Shown here: positions 1 to 4,430 of the stretch, piece after piece
Numbering within the stretch: the first letter of the stretch is position 1
Layout: each line of letters opens with the position of its first letter
Assembly (NCBI GenBank): GCA_051878795.1
Contig: JBJEKU010000102.1
Span: 1 to 5,764, forward strand
DNA: 5,764 nt
From: W1P20-047 sp051878795
Lineage (GTDB): Bacteria; Actinomycetota; Coriobacteriia; Coriobacteriales; Eggerthellaceae
Direction of reading: 5' to 3'
Notes under the pieces: generated by a model
Databases searched by the model: none
Seen by the model: only the letters and a program-made list of their open reading frames with translations
What the model was told of the DNA's origin: nothing
Program-made: the position numbers and the translations under genes

Positions 1-1221
1 CTGGTTCACCAGGAACTCCTTCAGCTGATCGAGCGCACCGGAGAAGGGGACAAAGACGATCGTCTTGCCCTCAGACTCACAGATAATCTCTTCCACTGCC
101 TGGAGGCGGTCGTTGCAATTCACGGGCAGACGTTCTCCGGACGAGCCGTATGCCACGCCGCAGGCGATCTGCAGGAGCTTCGAGGCTTTGACAGCTTCGT
201 TCACTGCGAGAACCTCGCCGTTGGCGATCTCGCTCCTCAGCTTGGCAGTCATGTCCTTGTAGGCCACGGCCTGTTCCTTGGAGAGAGGCACCTTGCGCGT
301 CGTAACGATCTGCGGAGGCAGGTCGACCACGTCATCCAACGAGAAACGGATGGCGGGCTGCATGATCTTGTAGACCGTCTCGGCGGCGTTGGGCTTCGGG
401 ACCCACTTGAACTGCGTCAGCTGAAGCATGGTGAGGTCTCTGAACCGTCCGAAATACTTCGGGCAGTCGGGATTACCGGGCGTCACCAACTTAATCTGGC
501 CGAAGGCGTCAGTCGGTTCGTTCGGCATGGGAGAACCCGTCAGGCCCCACACACGTCGGAAACCGTTGCACTGCTTGTTGCAGATCTCGTTGGCGTACTT
601 CCAGCGCTCAGCAGAATGGTTGCGGAATAGGGCGACTTCGTCGATCACAATCAGGTCGATGTCCTTGCGGTCGGCCAGTTCGTCCTTAATGATCTTGATG
701 CCGTCAGTATTGATGACGTAGATGTCCGCTTCCTGCTCAAGGAGCTTGAGCCGCTTCTGCCGAGTGCCGTACAGCACATTGACCTGCAGCTCAGGGAAAG
801 ATCGGAATACTTCGTCTGCCCACGTGCGTTCCATGACCGAGATCGGGCAGATCACCAGGGCTCTGTGAACAGCTCCGATCGAACGGAGATAGTCGTAAGC
901 CCAAAGCGTGGTGATTGTCTTGCCGAGGCCCATCGAGTTGAGGATGAAGCACCGACGGTTCATGGAAGCAAACTGGGCGGTGATCTTCTGTGCATCGAAC
1001 GGCGTGAACTTCCCCTTGTACGGGTAGTAATAGTTCATCGGGTCCGGCACATCGTATCCGAGATTCCTCAGCACGGCAGTTTCATCGGGCTTGTGGGGAA
1101 TTGCCACGAGTCCCGTCTTGCCGTTGTAGCTGAACTCCTTCGCAGTCGGGATCACCGTCGTGATGCGCGAAGGTTCCTTCGGCCTCATGATGACGGCTTT
1201 CTTTGGTGCAAAGATAAACAT
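1..1221 (-). CDS. SNF2-like superfamily 2 helicase, N-terminal 407 aa (3' end outside window)
   Basis: ATP-dependent DNA translocase or helicase of the SWI2/SNF2 branch of superfamily 2. I translated it by hand from the ATG at 1221; the frame stays open to the window edge, so the gene is cut there. Seen: FTPFDAQ, a Q-motif-like segment with Q78; Walker A NSMGLGKT with K101 and T102; motif Ia ALVICPISVMERTW from 121; Walker B VIDEVALFRN with D194 and E195; motif III GLTGSPMPN near 226-233; and KLLQIACGVAYG, the SNF2-type linker before the second lobe. KTIVFVPF near 386-393 begins the helicase C domain (motif IV). Motifs V and VI lie outside the window. Walker A has NS where classic SNF2 proteins have DE, and Walker B reads DEVA rather than DEAH. 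About 80 residues precede Walker A, with no extra domain recognised. Pairing with VRR-NUC in phages is known, and a fork-remodelling or recombination role is likely. Confidence 0.95.
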   Translation of the reverse strand, partial: MFIFAPKKAVIMRPKEPSRITTVIPTAKEFSYNGKTGLVAIPHKPDETAVLRNLGYDVPDPMNYYYPYKGKFTPFDAQKITAQFASMNRRCFILNSMGLGKTITTLWAYDYLRSIGAVHRALVICPISVMERTWADEVFRSFPELQVNVLYGTRQKRLKLLEQEADIYVINTDGIKIIKDELADRKDIDLIVIDEVALFRNHSAERWKYANEICNKQCNGFRRVWGLTGSPMPNEPTDAFGQIKLVTPGNPDCPKYFGRFRDLTMLQLTQFKWVPKPNAAETVYKIMQPAIRFSLDDVVDLPPQIVTTRKVPLSKEQAVAYKDMTAKLRSEIANGEVLAVNEAVKASKLLQIACGVAYGSSGERLPVNCNDRLQAVEEIICESEGKTIVFVPFSGALDQLKEFLVNQ

Positions 1222-1466
1222 TACTGTCCTCGTCGCCAACCTCGGTTGGTCTTTTGACTAACTGCTCGAAGATTCGATCTGGCATTGCTGCCGCCGTTCT
1301 TCAGCATCTTCTTGTGGTCTACGTCCTTGCCGTCGCCCTTGTGGACGACGCCTTCACGTTCCAACTCACGCCTGGCAGCGTTGCGCATGGCGCGTTTTTT
1401 CTTCTGCTCGGGCTTGGCATTGTACCAAGCGTCGTACTGGGCTTTTCTGGCCGGGCTTTGTGGCAT
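1221..1466 (-). CDS. Small HNH-type endonuclease-like protein (81 aa)
   Basis: Residues 1-40 are very basic and Arg/Lys/Ala-rich (KPEQKKKRAMRNAARRE), likely helical and DNA-binding. Residues 41-77 hold the HNH-like core: GDGKDVDHKKML with H51 as the presumed general base, GGSNARSNLRAVS with N65, and QKTNRG with N74 in the place of the third HNH residue, giving an H-N-N version. No zinc-binding CxxC pairs are present. Related short HNH proteins occur in phage replication regions, where they may nick DNA, act as homing enzymes or serve in packaging. It is preceded by AAAAGGA nine bases upstream, and its stop overlaps the helicase start in a TAATG. Fold assignment is fairly firm; catalysis is not proven. 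Confidence 0.85.
   Translation of the reverse strand: MPQSPARKAQYDAWYNAKPEQKKKRAMRNAARRELEREGVVHKGDGKDVDHKKMLKNGGSNARSNLRAVSQKTNRGWRRGQ
1227..1231 (-). promoter_or_regulatory. Ribosome binding site of the helicase gene
   Basis: GAGGA on the minus strand, five bases before the ATG at 1221, within the last codons of the HNH-type gene. Together with the TAATG overlap it supports this start over the next in-frame ATG, which is 11 codons later. Confidence 0.65.
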
Positions 1467-1470
1467 AAGT

Positions 1471-1674
1471 TTACATCCTTTTATAACGGTTTATCTTTTG
1501 TTCCTTTTCCCATCCGTCTCTGCAGTCGGCGTCGCACCATCTGCGCCCCTTGGGAAGGGGCTCGCCGCAGTAAAGGCAGTACCCCGTCTCTTCGGCGTCT
1601 TTCTTTTCGGCGTCGGCCTTGCGGACGGCTTCCTGCATTTCGATTTCCATCTGGGCGCGATCAATTACATCCAT
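1471..1674 (-). CDS. TraR/DksA-like zinc-ribbon protein (67 aa)
   Basis: Short phage protein resembling the C4 zinc-finger TraR/DksA family, whose members enter the secondary channel of RNA polymerase and alter promoter choice. The N-terminus MDVIDRAQ contains D2-x2-D5-x-A7, the DxxDxA signature that in DksA and TraR sits at the tip or N-terminus and acts near the active site. A charged helix (about 8-29) follows. The zinc site is CLYCGEPLP (C33, C36) and WCDADCRDGWE (C47, C51). The second pair is C-x3-C with a short, basic PKGRR link, unlike the usual C-x2-C of TraR. It looks more like the generic phage RWC-x3-C ribbon (DUF2116 type). The length matches TraR-size proteins. It has a very strong ribosome binding site, and its gene ends four bases before the HNH-type gene. 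A general zinc-ribbon DNA-binding role is the main alternative. Confidence 0.8.
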   Translation of the reverse strand: MDVIDRAQMEIEMQEAVRKADAEKKDAEETGYCLYCGEPLPKGRRWCDADCRDGWEKEQKINRYKRM

Positions 1675-1909
1675 CGTCGTCCTCCTTTAGGGCCAGCAAA
1701 TCACAGGGTTTCATTCGCGTTGTCAGCCCGTTGTCTCGAACAAGACTGACTCGTCCGTCAGTCTGGACGGTTTTGATCGCCCCCGGGCGCTTACGGACAT
1801 CGAAATGTCCTGCTTTGCCAAACCGAGTTTCGCTCGGCTTTGAGCGGACTTGTTGGCCATCCTCGCTGACTTCGTAGCGGCTGAAGCCTTTGATGCTGTA
1901 CCACTTCAT
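1661..1909 (-). CDS. Stand-alone NUMOD4-like protein (82 aa)
   Basis: The N-terminus WYSIKGFSRYEVSEDGQQVRS (3-23) matches the NUMOD4 pattern W-x2-I-x-G-F-x2-Y-E-V-S-x2-G-x-V-R-S. NUMOD4 is normally the DNA-contacting module at the start of HNH homing endonucleases. The later part (GRVSLVRDNGLTTRMKPCDL, 52-71) resembles the strand pair that in those enzymes leads into the VHRLVA segment and the HNH core, but the histidine is missing and the protein stops about ten residues later. It therefore has a likely DNA-binding part and no nuclease centre. It may be a decayed homing endonuclease or a small protein built from the same module. It starts within the methyltransferase stop (ATGA) and overlaps the next gene by 14 bases. 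Confidence 0.75.
   Translation of the reverse strand: MKWYSIKGFSRYEVSEDGQQVRSKPSETRFGKAGHFDVRKRPGAIKTVQTDGRVSLVRDNGLTTRMKPCDLLALKEDDDGCN
1681..1688 (-). promoter_or_regulatory. Near-perfect ribosome binding site of the zinc-ribbon gene
   Basis: AAAGGAGG on the minus strand, six bases before the ATG at 1674, inside the end of the NUMOD4-like gene. It is the strongest Shine-Dalgarno element I found in the window. It supports this start and implies high translation of the small zinc protein. Confidence 0.8.
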
Positions 1910-2574
1910 TTCTTTACCCCTACAGTCAGAACGGGTAGGGAGTAGTCCTTGAAGATCTTCAGCTGCTGCTTGGAAGCAATCTGCTTGATTGACTTTGAGA
2001 GCTTGGCCTTTCCGACGTAGAGGTTCGGAATGTACCCCGCATCGTCACAGCACTTCTTAATTGCAGCAATTGGGCGAAGGTGATACCCAAGCGCCATACT
2101 GCACATCATGGTCGATGCCGCGCAGTCCCACATGACGAGCCTGCCTTTGGGGCGGAGCATGGTGTGTATTTTCTTCAGCACCTCAGTCGGCTGATCAAAA
2201 TACCCAAGCGTGTAGTTGCAGAACACGACGTCCATAGACTCAGGCACGATCGGCATTTCCATGAAGTCGCACGTCGTAATGTTGATGCCGCAGGATCGTC
2301 CGATCTGAGCCTGCGTGTCAAAGAAGTTGCACCCGCTAACCTCAGCGCTTCTCAAAGAATTCTTCACATGCCAGAGGAATTCACCGGTTCCGCATCCGAC
2401 GTCAAACACGTCGATAGTATGCTTACCGAAGTCAACGTTGCCAATCGAATACTTGAGGAGCTTCGAAACGTGCGTGGCAGGATTCCTGTGGAATCGCCAC
2501 GCCTGAAGGATGGTATCCCCCGTGGGGATAATCTGTGCCATATAAGCCTGGCACTCGGCCTCACTTGTAAACAT
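1906..2574 (-). CDS. Class I SAM-dependent methyltransferase (Methyltransf_11-like)
   Basis: Predicted S-adenosylmethionine-dependent methyltransferase with a Rossmann fold, 222 aa. Motif I is DVFDVGCGTGEFLW (55-68), the SAM-binding glycine loop. TTCDFMEMP (100-108) fits the motif III region with D103 near the adenine. PESMDVVFCNYTLGYF (111-126) is the motif IV strand, and LRPKGRLVMWD (140-150) is the motif V/VI strand typical of the UbiE/Methyltransf_11 group. The motif IV position has CNYTLGY rather than the (D/N/S)PP(Y/F) of DNA amino-methylases, and there is no PC motif of C5-methylases. The target is thus more likely a small molecule, protein or RNA than DNA bases. The protein has many cysteines and methionines, including a C175-C176 pair. 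It follows VRR-NUC by three bases and shares an ATGA overlap with the next gene, so it belongs to the same transcript. The family is secure, the substrate unknown. Confidence 0.9.
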   Translation of the reverse strand: MFTSEAECQAYMAQIIPTGDTILQAWRFHRNPATHVSKLLKYSIGNVDFGKHTIDVFDVGCGTGEFLWHVKNSLRSAEVSGCNFFDTQAQIGRSCGINITTCDFMEMPIVPESMDVVFCNYTLGYFDQPTEVLKKIHTMLRPKGRLVMWDCAASTMMCSMALGYHLRPIAAIKKCCDDAGYIPNLYVGKAKLSKSIKQIASKQQLKIFKDYSLPVLTVGVKK

Positions 2575-2577
2575 GAT

Positions 2578-2919
2578 CTATACATCCTCATCCATATTGA
2601 TGGGTCGGGGAAGGTTGAACTCCAAATCAACGATGCTGTCAGCAGCAAACGCTACGCCGCCCGCCTCGTTGATCTCAGCGATGTTCCGCTTCTGAAGTTC
2701 GGAGACGTTCTTCAGTTTGCCCGGGGCCTTCGCCTCAATGCCGACGAAGACCCCGATTTTCTGACCGACCATATCCTGCGTAATCGTTGTCGGATAGCAG
2801 GCGATCAGATCGGGGATGCCGTGTCGGCCCATGCCGTTGCTTACGGGCATGAAGTACCAGCATCCTCGGCGCTTCAGTTCTTCCTTGATCTGTTGCTTGA
2901 CCTTGCCCTCAGGGGTCAT
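2578..2919 (-). CDS. VRR-NUC domain nuclease (113 aa)
   Basis: Stand-alone VRR-NUC (virus-type replication-repair nuclease) domain, a PD-(D/E)XK superfamily branch found as single-domain proteins in phages and fused to other domains in eukaryotic FAN1. Seen, numbering from the Met at 2919: TPEGKVKQQI with E4 and the first helix; GRHGIPDLIA, where the Asp is the catalytic metal ligand; GIEAKAPGKL, the ExK signature; Gln of SELQKRNI; and the closing GGVAFAADSIVDLEF strand and helix. Length is normal for the stand-alone family. The enzyme probably cuts structured or branched DNA during replication and recombination. Stand-alone phage VRR-NUC proteins are known to occur next to SNF2-type helicases, and one lies about 1.4 kb downstream here. 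The start is set by a strong GAGGAG. It overlaps the preceding gene by 11 bases and ends three bases before the methyltransferase ATG. Confidence 0.93.
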   Translation of the reverse strand: MTPEGKVKQQIKEELKRRGCWYFMPVSNGMGRHGIPDLIACYPTTITQDMVGQKIGVFVGIEAKAPGKLKNVSELQKRNIAEINEAGGVAFAADSIVDLEFNLPRPINMDEDV

Positions 2920-3067
2920 CGTCAGTCTCCTCAAGTACGGCGTCAACCGATGCATCTTCCGTCCCTTGTTGGTAGGCGATGAACAGCGCATCCCTCAGTT
3001 TGAGGAGGCCGCTTTCCACCTCAATGGCCAGAGCTTCCAGTTCTTCCGCAACATAATCGTCATTCAT
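2909..3067 (-). CDS. Small, strongly acidic protein of unknown function (52 aa)
   Basis: Unrecognised. The start is taken as the ATG at 3067, two bases after the stop of the nuclease gene, which fits translational coupling. An upstream in-frame ATG at 3106 would give 65 aa but would overlap the nuclease reading frame by 37 bases. The 52 residues include 16 Asp/Glu and only two Lys/Arg, for a net charge near -14. Residues about 7-34 look like one amphipathic helix (EELEALAIEVESGLL onward), followed by a disordered-looking acidic tail ending EETDDDP. The gene overlaps the start of the VRR-NUC gene by 11 bases. It could be a small regulator or partner of one of the flanking nucleases, but nothing in the sequence shows which. 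Confidence 0.65.
   Translation of the reverse strand: MNDDYVAEELEALAIEVESGLLKLRDALFIAYQQGTEDASVDAVLEETDDDP
2927..2932 (-). promoter_or_regulatory. Ribosome binding site fixing the VRR-NUC start
   Basis: GAGGAG on the minus strand lies seven bases before the ATG at 2919. It lies inside the end of the acidic small gene and decides for this start over the in-frame ATG at 2991, which would add 24 residues overlapping that gene. Confidence 0.75.
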
Positions 3068-3069
3068 CT

Positions 3070-3723
3070 TCACACCCCGCAAAACTCGCATTCCGTCACT
3101 GGACACCAGGCTTTGCAGAGTCCGCTTGGACGCTTCGGCCAGTTGTCCTTTTCATAGGCTCGATAAAGTCTCTGAACCAGAGGTAACCAATTTTTCCATA
3201 TCTCGGGAGCGTCTGCGCGCCTAAAGGTTTTGCGGTCTATCTTGCGATCCTTTAGCCAAACGAATGCGGTATGAACTTGTTCAAGTTCAGGCCAGTACGA
3301 AAACGCGAATCCAGCATACAAAGCAAGCTGTTCGGAGGGTTTTCGCTTCCCGGTTTTGTAGTCCAGAATGATCGCTTCTTTGCCGTGTTTGATGACAAGA
3401 TCAGCTGCTCCGCGTGACCAGGCTTCGCCCCACTTACACGGCTGGAAATCTTCTGTTACAGAAAATTTGAACTCGGGGAATTTCTCGCCGGGGATCTTCA
3501 GGATCTTATCCACCAGCGGCTTGAGGTTTTCGTAGGCGTCGGGAAGCGGATCACCCCAGTTAACCGCGTTCTCGAACATCTTGTGGACACGCTGCCCGTA
3601 GAGCGACTGCTCGCTCATGGGCAGGTCTTTAACATCTTTGGCCACGCGCAGTCGGTAGAACTTGTGCGGGCACGTCGTGAATGCGTCGATACTGGACGCA
3701 GTCCACGCGGGAATTTTGATCAT
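3070..3723 (-). CDS. Cas4/RecB-like PD-(D/E)XK nuclease with probable Fe-S cluster
   Basis: Predicted DNA nuclease of the PD-(D/E)XK superfamily (Cas4, AddB/RecB nuclease, PDDEXK_1 group), 217 aa. Motifs seen in order: TCPHKFY with C18; GQRVHKMFE with the motif I histidine H47; RGAADLVI with metal-binding D108; LDYKTGK with D121 and K123; QLALY with Q132 and Y136. The C-terminus has C203, C207, C212 and C215. C18 plus three of these four match the split arrangement (one N-terminal Cys, three C-terminal) that holds a 4Fe-4S cluster in Cas4 and AddB. One cysteine is therefore spare. No helicase domain is fused and the length fits a stand-alone enzyme. It likely trims or recombines DNA ends together with the neighbouring polymerase, helicase and VRR-NUC. 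There is no CRISPR array or cas gene beside it, so an adaptation role has no support. Polarity and end preference cannot be read from sequence. Confidence 0.9.
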   Translation of the reverse strand: MIKIPAWTASSIDAFTTCPHKFYRLRVAKDVKDLPMSEQSLYGQRVHKMFENAVNWGDPLPDAYENLKPLVDKILKIPGEKFPEFKFSVTEDFQPCKWGEAWSRGAADLVIKHGKEAIILDYKTGKRKPSEQLALYAGFAFSYWPELEQVHTAFVWLKDRKIDRKTFRRADAPEIWKNWLPLVQRLYRAYEKDNWPKRPSGLCKAWCPVTECEFCGV

Positions 3724-3728
3724 GTCGT

Positions 3729-3750
3729 CCCCCTGAGGGGATTCATCCCC
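3729..3750 (-). promoter_or_regulatory. Two mutually exclusive small hairpins over the nuclease ribosome binding site
   Basis: On the minus strand, directly after the stop of the coiled-coil gene, the RNA can fold as GGGGA-TGAA-TCCCC (plus 3737-3741 with 3746-3750) or as CCCC-TCA-GGGG (plus 3730-3733 with 3737-3740). Both use the bases at 3737-3740, so only one can form. The second hairpin takes up most of the AGGGGG element that lies five bases before the nuclease ATG at 3723. The first leaves it free. The layout would suit coupling of nuclease translation to the upstream gene. The stems are short, so the regulatory role is inference. Confidence 0.35.
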
Positions 3751-4359
3751 TCACTTGCGGAACTTTCGTTGGAGCTCGTCAAGTTTGCTCTTGGAGGCGG
3801 CTACCGTGGTTGTTTTCTTCACGGGACCGGATGCCAAGGCTCGTTGATATCTCTCGGAAACTTCCTTGTCAAGCTGCTCCGCAAACTGCTTCGTCGCTTC
3901 CTGACGCTTGAGCTCGGGATGTTCGGAAATGAACAGCTCCTGCTTCTTGCGCCACAGCTCCTTACGCTCATTCAGGAAGGCTTCTGCCTCTTCCTTTGTG
4001 AGCTTGCGCTGTCTGCGGAGTTCCTCGGTCTTCAGCGCTTCGCGGAGTCTCTTGCGGTAGCGAGCAATGTTGGATCTCCAAACATCAAGTCTCGCCCTGT
4101 TGGAAGAGTCTTCCGCTTCACGCTTGGCCTTCTCACGGGCACGATCGGCTCGGTCGAGCAGATCTAGCGCCGTAAGCGCCGATTGCTGTGCGACCTTCAG
4201 AATTTCATTCAGCGGTTCAATTTGGCGGTAGAAGCCACGCTTCGACTGCGTCTTGATACGCTCACGAACTTCCTTGGATCGCTGTTCACCATACTTCTGA
4301 GATAAAAGCAAAACTATCGCAGTTCTCAGTCGCAGGTGGTCGAAAATGATCTGCTTCAT
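3751..4359 (-). CDS. Unknown charged, coiled-coil-like protein (202 aa)
   Basis: I do not recognise this protein. It is dominated by Lys, Arg, Glu, Gln, Ala and Leu and looks almost wholly helical. The N-terminus (residues 1-22) is more hydrophobic (IIFDHLRLRTAIVLLL) but contains His and Arg, so it is not a convincing membrane segment or signal peptide. Residues about 65-175 are a long run of charged helix with heptad-like spacing, interrupted near 145-150 (SEHPEL). A short Thr/Ala/Ser-rich linker around 183-190 precedes a basic tail ending RKFRK. No catalytic motif or cysteine is visible. An in-frame TAG shortly upstream of the ATG supports this start, with AAAGGG as a modest ribosome binding site. 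Its place between the polymerase and a nuclease suggests a DNA-binding or scaffolding accessory for replication or recombination, but that rests only on position and composition. Confidence 0.8.
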   Translation of the reverse strand: MKQIIFDHLRLRTAIVLLLSQKYGEQRSKEVRERIKTQSKRGFYRQIEPLNEILKVAQQSALTALDLLDRADRAREKAKREAEDSSNRARLDVWRSNIARYRKRLREALKTEELRRQRKLTKEEAEAFLNERKELWRKKQELFISEHPELKRQEATKQFAEQLDKEVSERYQRALASGPVKKTTTVAASKSKLDELQRKFRK

Positions 4360-4430
4360 AGCACTTAACCCTTTGATTCCCTAAGGAATATAGACGGTTT
4401 AGTATACAGCAAAGCAGATGCAAACTATTA
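4360..4430 (-). promoter_or_regulatory. AT-rich intergenic gap after the polymerase gene; possible weak promoter
   Basis: This 71-base stretch is the longest non-coding gap in the window. Read on the minus strand it starts with extra stop codons TAA and TAG in the polymerase frame. It then carries TATACT (plus positions 4401-4406), which resembles a sigma-70 -10 box. No good -35 box stands 16-18 bases upstream; TTTGCA is only 12 bases away. A short inverted repeat (ATTCC/GGAAT, 4376-4380 and 4385-4389) lies before the next gene. AAAGGG about nine bases before the ATG at 4359 is a modest ribosome binding site. A promoter is possible but weakly supported, and no U-tract terminator is visible. 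Confidence 0.25.

Noticed and set aside
1082..1285. 67-codon minus-strand frame across the HNH/helicase junction
   Set aside because: It is out of frame with both the HNH-type gene and the helicase. Both are supported by motifs and by the TAATG junction.
1254..1877. Plus-strand frames of 207 and 154 codons
   Set aside because: They span three minus-strand genes with recognisable NUMOD4, zinc-ribbon and HNH motifs and strong ribosome binding sites. No motif is seen in the plus-strand products.
2364..2648. 94-codon minus-strand frame over the VRR-NUC/methyltransferase junction
   Set aside because: It overlaps the two real genes in another frame and shows no family pattern.
2080..2982. 300-codon open frame on the plus strand
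   Set aside because: It runs opposite the methyltransferase and VRR-NUC genes, which both carry clear family motifs. Its translation shows no domain and it lies against the direction of every other gene.
2909..3106. Longer 65-residue version of the acidic protein
   Set aside because: It would overlap the nuclease coding frame by 37 bases. The ATG at 3067 lies two bases after the nuclease stop and fits the coupled layout better.
3070..3723. Cas4-like gene as evidence for a phage-encoded CRISPR-Cas system
   Set aside because: No direct repeats, spacers, cas1 or cas2 are present in the window. Stand-alone nucleases of this type are ordinary in phages.
3583..4167. 194-codon plus-strand frame with a leucine-rich translation
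   Set aside because: It is antisense to the coiled-coil gene and the start of the nuclease gene. Its leucine content follows from reading Lys/Glu/Gln-rich codons backwards.
4376..4389. ATTCC/GGAAT inverted repeat as a terminator
   Set aside because: The stem is only five base pairs, is AT-containing, and has no following run of T on the minus strand.
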